From: Ipomoea triloba
Taxonomy: Eukaryota; Streptophyta; Magnoliopsida; Solanales; Convolvulaceae
Direction of reading: 5' to 3'
DNA length: 64,000 nucleotides
Assembly (NCBI RefSeq): GCF_003576645.1
Contig: NC_044930.1
Span: 8,736,551 to 8,800,550, forward strand
A model generated the notes under the pieces. That model saw nothing but the letters and a program-made list of their open reading frames with translations. It was not told where the DNA came from and ran no database searches. Each line of letters opens with the position of its first letter. Within the stretch, counting starts at the first letter, position 1. Position numbers and translations under genes: made by a program. This document shows, piece after piece, positions 12,020-30,024 of this stretch.

Positions 12020-12099
12020 TAGCGTTGAACGATTTCTGACTGGACTGACTGCATTAATATACTTGCATCTGCATAGTTTACTTATTGGTTCCGGTTCCG

Positions 12100-12418
12100 T
12101 GTTTGGAAAACAAAATATTTTCGTCTATAAAACGTTTTCCATTAACCAAACGGAGGAGAATTCTATTATTTTTCTCAAATTTTTAAGGAAAACTCTGTGT
12201 TTGGAAAACAAAATATTTTGGTGTAGAAAAAGTTTTCCATGAACCAAATTCTATTATTTTTCTCAAATTTTTAAGGAAAACTCTGTGTTTGGAAAACAAA
12301 ATATTTTCGTGTAGAAAAAGTTTTCCATGAACCAAACGGATGAGAATTCCATTATTTTTCTCAAATTTAAGGAAAATTTTTTCCTTGAAAAACTTTTTCC
12401 ATCTAACCAAACATGCTC
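12100..12418. repeat. Tandem repeat, about 90-98-bp unit, three copies
   Basis: Three units start at about 12100, 12198 and 12286 with tgtttggaaaacaaaatatt and contain gttttccat...aaccaaa and attatttttctcaaattt. The phrase ggaaaa...ccaaac is typical of internal repeats in hAT-type MITEs. Confidence 0.8.
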
Positions 12419-12520
12419 TTAAAAAAATTATGGACAAATAACCCTTGGTTTAGTCTTAGATTGGGTCCTAAACAAGTCAGTTTGATATTTTTCTAACTCG
12501 TCGAGGTAGACCTGTTCTGA

Positions 12521-13094
12521 CAACTCTAGACGAGGGTTTGAGGTACTTTGATTCTATGAGAGATGAGTATTATAATTATAAGATAAGCCCTAGATATCGA
12601 ACATTATGGTTGTCTCCTTGAAATCATAAGGAGCATGATATGCCAATGAAGACAGACTCTGCAATTTGGGGTTCTCTGATCTGTTGAGTTACTACAGAAC
12701 ATACTGTATTCATCGAGATCTTAAAACTGTACGTGCAGTCATTGCAGCGAATATCTGTTTGAACTTGAACATGGTGTGATGGATGATGATACTGGTAACT
12801 ATGTTGTTCAAGCAAACATCTATTTAGATATGGGAAAGTGGTATTGTGTATCAGCATAACTAAGGAGTTAGAGCATGAAAAAAGAAAAAAGAAAAAAGAA
12901 GGCCAGATCGCAATCTCATTGAGGTAAACAGTCTGATTTAAGAATTTGATTGTAGTGATAATTAAAAGTCATTTTCGATGGATATCTATCAAGTATCAAC
13001 TGCTACTACTTGCTTTTGGCCTTGCACCATTAAAGATAGTAACATAATTGAAACCACAAATGGGGATGAATTTTACGATATTCATTTTCTTTGA
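12521..13094 (+). pseudogene. Decayed copy of the 3' third of the PPR gene
   Basis: The plus strand matches the coding strand of the PPR gene at 5705-7345, in inverted orientation to it. It starts at the segment encoding DEGLRYFDSM and runs through the E/E+ region to the original stop (gatattcattttctttga at 13077-13094). It has an internal deletion, several frameshifts, in-frame stops and an AAAAAG expansion near 12880, so it cannot encode a protein. The match continues to the stop codon. The source gene is intronless, so DNA duplication and retroposition cannot be told apart. Confidence 0.85.
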
Positions 13095-13145
13095 TTCATT
13101 TCATTGAAAGAAAGCAGAGGAGGGATGTACTTATCAATGTATAAT

Positions 13146-13632
13146 CTTAGAGTGTGTTTGGAAAGTAGTAAAATGTTTTTTTTTTTTTTTGAAAAATGAG
13201 TTATTTTTAAAAAACAGTTTCATATTTATTTGGTTGCATATTGGAAAACTGTCTTTTGTGTGTTTGGTTCATTTTTTGAAAAATGAGTAGAATTGTATAA
13301 TTATATATTTTTATTATTGTATTTAAAATATTAAAATATATGAAATAATAATATTTATTATAAAGAAGAAGAAAAAAAACCTTCGCTGCTATGGTTTCCG
13401 GCCAGAAATCAGTCCGCTGGAATGGAATTGGCCGTCCCTCACACGGAGGTTATTTTCTCTTTCTAGAAAATGACTTCTGGACTTTTTGTCCGGAAGTTGT
13501 TCTCCGGAAAAAAGAGGGTATTTTTCTTGGTTAATGAAAATCATTTTCCGTTGACCACATTTTCCGGACCTTGCCAAACACCGAAAACCCAGAACCGGAA
13601 ATTATTTTTCAGGTTACCAAACACACCCTTAG
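13146..13632. mobile_element. hAT-like MITE
   Basis: The ends read gagtgtgtttggaaag and gttaccaaacacaccc and are inverted relative to each other. The interior has mirrored gaaaatg/cattttc phrases. No transposase is present. The target duplication is unclear. Confidence 0.5.
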
Positions 13633-13943
13633 TTAGAAATCGATAAACTGACTGGATAAGATAAAAAAAAAAAAAAATTAAGGTCAAGGTCGAAATATTG
13701 TAGCTTGATAAGAAATCAGTCTGATACGTTTGAATTTCGAAACTGATAAGTTCGATGGCCCGAAGGGGCTAGCCCAAGCTAGCCACTCAAAACTTTGTTA
13801 TAGGAGTGATGTGGAACAAAGTATACATAGAGTTTATATGTAAGCTCATCTTTATTTTTTGTTTATTAAGTTGTTAAATAAAATTTTAATAATATATTAA
13901 TAAATTTATCTTTTTATGAAAATAAAATAATTTTAAAAAGTCA

Positions 13944-14040
13944 AAGAGCTTACGGTCTAGTAGCACCTGGTTTTACCTCTACATAGGACTATAGGAGGGG
14001 GTGGGTTCGAGCCTCATTGGAGGCAATATTGGTATTTTTG
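13944..14040 (+). mobile_element. tRNA-derived SINE copy (5' part)
   Basis: The A-box region cggtctagtagcacctgg and the B-box region gggttcgagcctcattgg are correctly spaced. The 3' body is short or missing. Another member of the family inserted in reverse orientation 60 bases downstream. Confidence 0.65.
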
Positions 14041-14101
14041 AGAAGTTGAATCCTTTGATTGTCATGCAACATTCTAGCGGGCATGTTACTGGAATATGTT
14101 T

Positions 14102-14230
14102 TTTTTTTTAATACTACTGACTCTATTATAATACAATATCTGTTCATAATTACTTTCTCAATCTTACTGAGACTCGAATCCACAACTTTCTATATAAAGG
14201 AGCAACTTGGTGCTATTGGACCACAAGATC
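14102..14230 (-). mobile_element. Complete SINE with 13-bp target-site duplication
   Basis: On the minus strand the element begins gatcttgtggtccaatagc, carries a B box (ggattcgagtctcag) and ends in the family body followed by a poly-A tail (T run at 14102-14109). The flanks are perfect 13-bp direct repeats, ctggaatatgttt, at 14089-14101 and 14231-14243. This is the clearest evidence that the SINE family moved by target-primed reverse transcription. Confidence 0.85.
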
Positions 14231-14628
14231 CTGGAATATGTTTCTTCATTGATGGGCCACATCCTCACTTTCTTGCATTTATTCATTTATTGCACAACTA
14301 GTCCAGGTTGATGGCCTGTATTTAAACAGATAACCTGCAAGAAACCTCAACTTCCAACTGGTAAATTATTATGCTGACGATTAACGAGTCCTACAATATT
14401 AAAAATATAAGGCAGAATAAATGAGTTTATAACGCCATGAGTTAGACTAGCTAATGAATTTGATTTAATTTTTTACAGCACGTTTGGTTCACGGAATGAA
14501 TTTTGAGGTAATAGGAAGCTATTCTATAAAGAATGGAATAAGCAAGAAATAGAATATGAATTGTATTCTATTGTTTGGTTCACGGAAGGAATAGAAATGA
14601 AATATATTTTAAAAGATATAAATAACCT

Positions 14629-14629
<1 letters not shown>

Positions 14630-14672
<43 letters not shown>

Positions 14673-14694
14673 GAAGAAGAAGAAGAAGAAGAAG
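14630..14694. repeat. Compound (TAA)n-(GAA)n microsatellite
   Basis: A TAA run to about 14671 changes directly into a GAA run. It lies inside a T/A-rich MITE-like region. Confidence 0.95.
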
Positions 14695-14959
14695 CACATT
14701 CATGTTATTATTAATATTATTATTATTATTATTATGTAATAATAAAATAAAATTTATAATAATATTAATAACAATAATAAGAGAAGCACTGCTCCTCTTT
14801 TGAAATTAATTAACAACAGGATGAGGAAGTCTTAAAGACTCAAAAACTCATTCATTTAAGGAGTCTTAATTGCTCTTAGTTACAAGTTTTTTTTTTTTTT
14901 AAATAATATAGGAGCCTTTTGGGAAAAGGAAGATAACGTGGGTAAAATTGAAAATATCA

Positions 14960-15910
14960 GGGTCTGTTTACTAACAGAAAACTGTTTTCTGTTTTCTGTT
15001 TTTCTAATTTTTCAGTTTTCATTCTTGTTTTCCATTCTCTGTTTTCTGTTTAGAAAACTTTTTTACTAAGACTTATTTTTTCAAATTAACGTTATAAAAT
15101 TAACAATAAGTTTAATTTCGAGTTATTTTTAGACCTTATATTTAAAATATTTTAAAATATATTTGGTTTAAATAGAATAAATATATAATTTACTTTGAAG
15201 TCCAATATATGTAAAAAAAAAAAAGTTACATTTGATATCCGGACCAAATTTATATATGTATATAACATAAATAAAAATATATTTGAACCAATAACCTATT
15301 AAGTTCACACAAAATTTAGTTTAGATAATATTAATATTTTTTGAGCTAATATTTAAAATATGTTTGGATATATTCATTTGAATGACATGTATGTAATATA
15401 TAATTTTTATTTTGAATTCTAATATAGTAATATATGTGTGAAATTTCAATATCTGATATCTGGATCAAAACCAATAATTAATTGAGTTCAATCAAAATAT
15501 AAAGCGTGGTATAGATTTCAATTTTTAATTTAGATAATGTGAATGATGTATAATTTTAAGCATAATCAAATTAATTATGTTTAAATAAATAATGTAAATA
15601 GAAAAGATAGAAGATGATGATAAGTAAAAGAAGATGATAATAAATGTAATCATAGTAATGAATAAATATGTAAGTAGATAATGGTGAGAATGTGGTTATA
15701 ATGACATATAGTCTAATAAATGATAGCTAATTCTATTTTCCATTTACAAAACAATTTTTTATAGTGTTTCAGTTTTCTAGAAAACTGAAAAATTATTTCC
15801 TGTTTTCAAAATGGAAAACTGTGCTAGTAAACATGTTTTCTGTTTTCTGTTTTCCAGTTTTCAAAATTTCCAAAAAATTAGAGAAAATTTCCAGTTAGTA
15901 AACACACCTC
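14960..15910. mobile_element. hAT-like non-autonomous element
   Basis: The left end gggtctgtttactaacag and the right end ctgttag-type sequence (ccagttagtaaacacacc) are inverted copies. Several gttttctgtttt tracts near the left end recur inverted or direct near the right end. The interior is AT-rich with no open frame of note. Confidence 0.5.
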
Positions 15911-16639
15911 AATGTTTTAAAAAAAGGAAGATCTTTTCCCAAAACGTCATTGGGTAAAATTAGAAATGTCAACATTAGGCTATTCATGAGGACACATGAA
16001 TACCCTAATACCTAGGGGGCTTAGGAATCTCTATTCTCCTTGCAAGGGGAATAGGTCATTCCCAGGAATAGTAGCTTTTTCTCACTGAAATAGACACTAG
16101 GGTCACACTTGTCCGTGAGATGAGACAGTCTCACGCAAGCATTTGCTATAAATCTATATCATTGATAGTAAATAAGCTACCAGAATAATTATAGAAATTA
16201 ATTTTATATTGCAGAGTATGAGTACAAGAGTTTTGAGTGTGTATAAAAGGTCTCCTACTTATATCTAAAAACATAATAAGTCTCAATCAAGGTTATATCC
16301 TTGATTTATGTCCCTTTTTTAGATGCTAATAAATGTGTACATTTTACTTTAAATGTTGTACACTTTAATGTTATTAGACAAAATTGTCCCTACTACATTC
16401 TTGTTATACAAAACTACCCTTACACCGTTATAACACCGTTAGTTTTAACTCCATCATTATTACCCTACACCTATATCTATCGTATCTTTTTTCTATTCTT
16501 TAATTGTCATTTTATTAAAATCATTATATAATTAATTTAATGGTTGATTATATTTTAATTAAATTTCTATGAATGGTAAATCATGTGTGTATAAAATACA
16601 TATATTATTTGTGTATATATAATTTGTATTATACATTTT
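15911..16639. other. AT-rich spacer without recognisable gene
   Basis: I see only MITE-like flanks and short chance open frames, none with domain signatures. Confidence 0.5.
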
Positions 16640-16862
16640 AATTATTTGTATTTATTAATATTTTAATATTGGGCATAAGTTAATTATTTGTATTTATTAA
16701 TATTTTAATATTGGGCATAAGTTTTCGCTTTGTATTTATTAATATTTTAATATTGGGCATAAGTTTTCGCGCTGTATTTATTAATATTTTAATATTGGGC
16801 ATAAGTTTTCGCGCATCATTTATTAATATTTTAATATTGGGCATAAGTTTTCGCGCATCATG
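16640..16862. repeat. Tandem repeat, about 48-bp unit, five copies
   Basis: Each unit contains tatttattaatattttaat followed by attgggcataagtt; later units add ttcgcgc. The repeat makes a periodic open frame at 16711-16971 that is not a plausible gene. Confidence 0.9.
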
Positions 16863-17009
16863 CGTACAAAATACTAGTAATAATACTAAGAGCCGAGCCT
16901 ATATTGAATATGGTGTGGCCTATCAAATTATCCTTGTCAATCATTTTCTAATTGTGGCACAATGGGCATGACTTTCACCCAATTTCACCAAATTTTAATA
17001 TTTCTACAG

Positions 17010-17143
17010 TTTGGTGAAATACTAACCATACCAACAATTTTATAATTGGAAAAACACACCAATGAAAATGGTATAGTTTGGTGAAATACTAACCATACCA
17101 ACAATTTTATAATTGGAAAAACACACCAATGAAAATGGTATAT
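17010..17143. repeat. Perfect tandem duplication, 67-bp unit
   Basis: Two copies start at 17010 and 17077 (tttggtgaaatactaacc) and are identical as far as I can see. The internal phrases ccaatg/cattgg-like ends suggest a MITE remnant. Confidence 0.9.
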
Positions 17144-17918
17144 CTAGTGTGTTTGTCTATTGTAACCTTAATTGAGGTGTTGAAGAAGAAATAAGATGCA
17201 GGGCATTAACAAGAAGCCACCAATCATGATTGGCAACAAGGGATGAAGCAATGGTGTAATTTATTTCTCTTTATGTACTAGCTTCATCAATGCTAATTAT
17301 GCTATTGCTAATATTAAAAAACCGTTAATAAATAGACATGCATTATCTGTAGAGATATAATGTATATCTTTAATAGTATTTAGATGTAATATTATAGTAG
17401 AGATGTTGAGTTTTGGTCTTATAATTTTGTTTGTATTCTAATTTGTTTTCAATTAGCATGCATCAATCCATTAAAAGTACAAAGATTTGATATCGAATTT
17501 CTTTTTGTTAATACCGACTCTTGCAAAAGTATGCTGACTTGAGGAGTGCTAATGCCTTGTAAGTTTTGCTTGGAACTTTGATCCTTACAAAATAGACCCC
17601 AAGAGGGGTATTTATACTCATCCATTCGAACAGTGAAGATCGACTTGATCCTACGACTAAGATTTTGTCTCTAAAGTTCTCCTTACAATTTATACCATTC
17701 CATGAGTTCTCTAATATATATTCTAGAGGATTCTAGAAATCCCAACACATCTCTAGAGTTATGTACGTAATTTCATAATATTCTACAAACTCGAAAAAAT
17801 TATGTACAAATGCAAAAATGACCGGGACCAATGGACGATGCAGCCAACATCCAAAATTTGTAGCAAAGTAGCTCAGGTGTAACACAAAGCTCATGGCCGA
17901 GTAGTGGCTATTGGGCAA

Positions 17919-18152
17919 ATTATTGTGTGGACAGAACAAAAAGTACAATTTTTTTTTGGAGTAAAAAAAATACAATTTTAATATACTAAAAGTACATTAT
18001 TCGTGTACGGAATGTACATTATATAAAATAATGCATTGTTAGTACTCAAATATTGTATTTTCCTTGAATATAATGTATATTTTTAATATACTAAAAATAC
18101 ATAATTTGTGTACTAAATATACATTATGTGATAGTATGATCCACACAATAAT
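17919..18152. mobile_element. MITE, ATTATTGTGTGG family, copy 1
   Basis: The terminal inverted repeats are attattgtgtgg and ccacacaataat. The interior repeats taatatactaaaagtacatt-type blocks. Two further members are at 51957-52199 and 61069-61531. Confidence 0.75.
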
Positions 18153-19001
18153 GATTATGACTTTACGACTTTACTTCCAGTAAGTTTGTTTTTTTCCTTT
18201 TTTCTTTCTCTTTCTTTTGTGAACTGTTTCTGTTTAATTTCCATGCTTCCACAGCACTGACTTACATTGTTTCTGAAGTTAGTTTATTACATCATTGAAG
18301 AATCCAACTAAAGTTTGCAACTCCAACTTGACTTTAACTTGGACTCAAACACCTTGTGACACTATAAATAGGCCCTTATTCTACAAAAAAGGCATACCTG
18401 CCAACTCCTTTGGAACACACAGGTAGTGCAGTGCCCCTCCCCCTCAGAGCCCCACCCATAAGTATTTATTCCCTAAATTTCCTTAGCTTGCACAAATATA
18501 TAGGGAAACACCCCATAAGTATTATTTTTTAAATATAAATAATTATTATTATCATCATTAAAAGAATTGCTCAGTAATATTTTTAATAAATAACTTAGTA
18601 ATAAATTTGTGTTCGTACTTTAAAAATGAACTAAACAGAAAAATACTGTTTTCTAACTTTTATCCAAGCACCAGAAAATAAAATTGTTAAACAGACCCTT
18701 AGTAATACTTAACTAATAGAATATTTAAAGGTGTAAGATTTAAAGGTGTAAGAGTACTTTTGGCATAAAAAAATACAATAATTTTAACATCACGTATAAC
18801 TTCACAAGCACAAAAAACATGGGCATAAATTTATGAATACGTGTATTGACTCTTATTAGTTAGATTAGATAAAAGTAATTGCGTTGAAAGTGGTGGCTGA
18901 AGGGGTGAAACATAATTCTCGTACTTAAAAGTTAATGTTTAAAATGATAACGACCTTATGGTCAAACGGCATAGCTGTGACTCACGTTATTAAAATTTAT
19001 T

Positions 19002-19123
19002 GAACGTGTGGACAAATCCAAACCATAAAATGAGCGGGGGTCTTTTTCATAAATATTATAAAGTTTGTTTATTTTAAACTGTTAGATCTACTAGATCAAT
19101 GGTTTGGATTTGTCCACACGTTC
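19002..19123. repeat. Perfect 25-bp inverted repeat (hairpin)
   Basis: The arms at 19002-19026 and 19099-19123 are exact reverse complements (outer end gaacgtgtggac) separated by 72 bases. It may be a minimal MITE. Near it (19196-19395) is another stretch with caccac/gtggtg mirrored motifs. Confidence 0.85.
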
Positions 19124-19969
19124 TCACCTAGAACATGATTCTCACCTGATTAAGGACACACACACATATATATGCTGGTTAAATTCAAATGCGTCGTTCT
19201 GTTCCTGTGCGGCCGTGCAGACTGCACCACCATGTATGCACATATACAATAAAGTGCACAAATGCACCATATAAATACACCACACTCTGGTGCATGTATT
19301 TATGAACATGTAGTGGTTCATACATAGTGGTGCAAGACCACACGTCACATGACCACACGAAAAACAGTGGCTATATATATATATAAAAGCATGCGCGAGC
19401 ATTTGGGAATAGCTAATACCTTGGACCCCTTGACTATTTTCCTGTAAAGAGAATTATTAACTCTCTATGCTTCATTTGTCTGAGGGATGAGGATACTATA
19501 TTGTAACATAGTCAATAGCACTAAAAAAAAAAAGGTCTATTCCTTAGAATAGTAATCCAACCAATTTTATGAATAAGCATGCTCTTAGTCATGTTACTAA
19601 GTTTTATTCATAAAATTCTTCGTTATGTGCTACGTGGAGACAGTGGATGTCGTTTAGGCAATAATGGTCCTTTCTATAAAGGTGGCATCAAATTTAATGT
19701 TGATTGTGAAATTTATCCTCAAAGCTGCCCCAGCTATGTGTTTTGTGGCCTCAAATATAAATTACTTTCTTGTCCTCATCCCTCACCATCCACAATGTAA
19801 TTTTCATTGGAAACTGGAGGAAAGGGAGATCACAGTCTCACATGGATTTTTCAACCCATCAATAATTCACCACTTTTTACACATTTGCCCTACACCAGTG
19901 GCTAAACTCTGCTGTGACAGCAAGGGAGAAGTTAGTCTTTACACACCCGGATTTTAACTAGGAAGTGGG

Positions 19970-20860
19970 AGCGCGAGAAGCGGTTAAGAGTTGGAAAGGT
20001 GCAGCAAAGCAAAGCAAAGCAACGCAGCGGCAGAGTGTGAGTGGTGAAGAGATACCAACAAATTTTGTAAGGGGGAAAGTGGATAAAGACCACATTTTTG
20101 GTTACATTATGGCACTATTTGGAGTCCCCATTTTTTTGTGTGAACATTATCTTCCCAATATCTTCTCTTTCTGGTTCTCAACAAAGCCTCCAAATTCAAC
20201 ACACTTTCCTATAGCTACTAGTCTACTACCCAGCTCTACTGCTCTTGCCACTTAAACATGCAAATATAATCTCCAGCAGGTTCTTTTTCTTTGTTCATTT
20301 AGTATTGCTAGTTTGGCTTCTTTTCAATTCAATCTCTACTTTCTTTTTTATCTGTGTTGATTAATGCTAGTTTGGGTTGTTTTCAATCTTTAATTCTTTT
20401 CTGTGTTGATTAATGCTAGTTTGGGTTGTTTTCAACCTTTAATTCTTTTCTTTATTGATTAATGCTAGTTGGGTAGTTTTCAGTGTTTACAATTGCTTTA
20501 TGTTGATTAATGTTACTTTGGGTTGTTTTCAGTCTTTATTCAGATTGAGCTCTGCAAAGGTTTTGCCACTCTCATGTAGTTCAGCATTTAATTCGCTATT
20601 TTTCAACCCATTATTTTCACAATTTGAGTCTCTTTCAGAGAAACTTTGCTATTTCTTTTCTAAATTGATGCTTGGAATCTTGAATTTTGTGGTAAGTCTA
20701 TGATTGGTCCTGTCCGGTTGAATTGAAGTTCTTCTGTTTGCTATATATAGGCTAGTTAAAGGTTGTGTATTTGCTGTAATTTAGTGGGAAGAAAGTAGGG
20801 TAGATAGTTTTTTTTGTTTGCAAGTTTGTGGGGATATGTACTTATTGTGGTTCATTTTAG
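19970..20860 (+). promoter_or_regulatory. Probable PHOT2 leader region with a 5'-UTR intron
   Basis: A T-rich leader precedes the PHOT2 start. A strong donor (gtaagt at 20692) and an acceptor (ttcattttag ending at 20860) define a likely 169-base intron just upstream of the ATG. An earlier, weaker donor near 20280 would give a longer intron containing the tandem repeat at 20357-20550. The transcription start cannot be fixed from sequence alone. Confidence 0.5.
20357..20550 (+). repeat. Tandem repeat, about 49-bp unit, four copies, in PHOT2 leader
   Basis: Units start at 20357, 20405, 20455 and 20503 with ttgattaatg.ta..ttggg and include gttttca plus a T-rich tail. A partial unit precedes them near 20305. 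The position, between the presumed transcription start and the ATG, makes an effect on splicing or expression possible but unproven. Confidence 0.85.
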
Positions 20861-20864
20861 TGAA

Positions 20865-27439
<6,575 letters not shown>

Positions 27440-27845
27440 AGGTATATATCTACTCATTTCAATACTTTCCAAAAGAATGCTGGCTGATTCTGGCATACTC
27501 AACTCAGCTAAATCAAACTGGACTACTTGTATTCTGTATTCATGTTAAGTCCTTTCAATAACTCACCAAAGTTGCCTACTGTGCAGGGCTATGTTTTCCC
27601 CAACATGCAAAGTAAAAGACTTTGTTCTATTCTATGTATGCACTACTATATAATTGCATGTTTCCACAGAAGAGGAACATCATTAGAGGAAGTTGAGGAG
27701 TTTAAATTGTACAGAGCTGATTTTAGCAATGTTAATCTATACTCCATTTTTCTTCTTTCAAGCTTTATTTGGATCTCCCTGTTTGAAGGTCTTGGAGAAG
27801 AGATGTAAAGTAGTCAGGCAATAAACATTACTACATTAGCTATCC
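27440..27845 (+). terminator. PHOT2 3' UTR with likely intron and poly(A) signal
   Basis: Two bases after the stop there is a donor (ag/gtatat at 27442), and tttccacag ends at 27669, so a 3'-UTR intron is likely. A canonical AATAAA occurs at 27820-27825. This would place the transcript end near 27840. Confidence 0.6.
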
Positions 27846-27917
27846 ACAACCGTCTGTTCATTTTAGTGAATAAAAACTTAAACCTCAGCTTTCCAAGCAC
27901 AACTATTATAACTTATC

Positions 27918-28156
27918 GGCCCTGTTGGTAAATGGCTATTAACTGATTGGGTTAGAGTGTATAACTAGTTGATAATATTAGCGGATTGTAGAAAGGCGTT
28001 TGGTAAATTAGCTGTTAGTTGATAGTTGTTTAGTATAATTTTTTTTTTTTCAAAAAGCTAATTGAAAAAGTTGTTTTGAGCAATTTTTTGAATTTTAGCA
28101 TTTTGGAGTTGCAAAAAGCTGATTAACCAAAAAGCTGAACGTAGTCCTGGAAACAA
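27918..28156. mobile_element. hAT-like MITE
   Basis: The left part (gttggtaaatggctatt) and the right part (aaccaaaaagctgaacg) have the mirrored agctaatt / ttagctgt phrases of plant hAT MITEs. The ends are imprecise. Confidence 0.4.
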
Positions 28157-28439
28157 ATTGATAGTAGAAAACAGACTTGAACCACCGCATATCTGAGCAA
28201 ATCATAATAATTAAGAAAATTAATTAGTGCAATTAGGTTCAAACTAATTGTATTGCTGAAAATATAAAGAAAAAATGACACTTTTCCCCCTAAAATTATA
28301 TATTTATACTGTGTTTACTCCTTCAATTATTCATGTATCCACATTAGCTTCGAAGTGATAAAAATTGCTTATTATTGCTTTCTTCTCAACTTTTAAAAAT
28401 TGGGAGTGAAAAGAAAGTAACATTTGCCTTCTTTTAAAC

Positions 28440-29939
28440 ATTTACATATTACAAGTGTGCATAAAAAAAGTATTTTTTTAATAGAATTTTGAAAAGAATT
28501 GAAAATAATGGGACTAGTACTTTTCACAAAATTATGTAGGGTTTTGAATCTACACAATTTTGTTTATCCTTTTCAAATCTACATATTTTTTGTTGTCTTA
28601 GAAAATGATCACTTTTAAAATAATTAAGGAAATTAATGTGAATATATAATTGAATAATTCAGGAGAAGAAGCACTATAAACATATAATTGAAAGGAAAAA
28701 AGTATCATTTATAAAACAACAACAAAAACAATAATTGAAAGGAGAAAATATAAACAATTCGACTGACTTCAAGTTGGAATCGTTGCAGATAAGAAGGATA
28801 TAAAAATAGATAGCTTTTTTTTTTGTTTTTGTTTTGGTTTTGTTTTGTTTTATTTATTTATTTTGTTTTTGTTTTTGTTTTTTTTTTGTGCGCATCCATA
28901 TCAATAAAAAATTAACAAAGTAACAACATACAGTTTGGTCACTAAGCAAAATCCCAATGAAAACTACTACACCATCCAGCCAGGCAGCCAGCTTAACACG
29001 TACATAAACTTTTAGAAAGAAATTCACATCATCACTGCTCAAATTAAAAGTCACACACGTACCTGAAGAAAAGTTGAATATACAACTACGTTAGTCACCC
29101 TAAAAATAATTATTACTCCGTAATACTTAAAATTAAAATAATTAATTTATTATATCTTCTAAGAAACTAAAATTAACATTTTAAAACATACTAATTAAAA
29201 AAATTAAATGTGATTAACCTTTTGGACAGAGGTATACATTACTTACTATTTCTTGTTTGGGATTAGAGGTGCTGGGGATGTCGGATCCAATAGTGTTCAC
29301 ATTTTACTCCCCATATGCTTGCCCATGCCTGTATGCATGTAGGAATTGAACAATAAAAAGTCCTTATTATTGCTCTCTTCTCAATTTTTCAAAGATTGAG
29401 AGTGAAAAGAAGGCAATACGCTATTCTCAACTTTTAAAAATTGAGAGTGAAAACTGAAAAGAAGGCAACATTTGCTTTCTTTTTAACATTTACATATTAC
29501 ATGTGTTCATAAAAAAAATAGTTTTCTTTTCAATTAGGATTTTAAAAAGAATTGAAGGTGATGAGACTAGTATTTTTCACAAAATTATTTAGGATTTTGA
29601 ATCTACACAATTTTGTCAATCCTTATCAAATCTACATATTTTTTGCTGTCTAAAATAATGATCCCTTTTAAAATAGTTAAGGAAGTTAATGTGAATATAT
29701 ACCTGAATAATTCAGAAGAAGAAGCACTATAAACCTATAATTGAAGGGAAAAAAGTCTCAGTTATAAAACAACAACAAAAACAGTAATTGAAAGCAGTAT
29801 TCAAAGGAGAAAATATAAATGATTCGACTGACCTCAAGTCGGAATCCCTGCAGATAAAAAGGAAATAAAAATAGATTTTTTTTGGGTTTTTGTTTTTGTT
29901 TTTGTTTTTGTTTTTGTTTTGTTTTGTTTGTTTTGTATT

Positions 29940-30024
<85 letters not shown>

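Larger units (their letters stand above)
9912..12036. repeat. Large tandem segmental duplication carrying tRNA-Thr genes
   Basis: Copy A (about 9912-11036, inflated by two unmerged contig overlaps) and copy B (about 11281-12036) share the same order of sequence: ctcacaaagtgagggg, gcacctttacaaaagtccat, a foldback-like interior with ggtcgacggag motifs, then a tRNA gene. The copies differ by scattered substitutions and small indels, so the duplication is genuine and not an assembly artefact. Confidence 0.8.

Noticed and set aside
16640..16862. CRISPR-like direct repeats
   Set aside because: Head-to-tail units without unique spacers, in a plant nuclear context; an ordinary tandem repeat.
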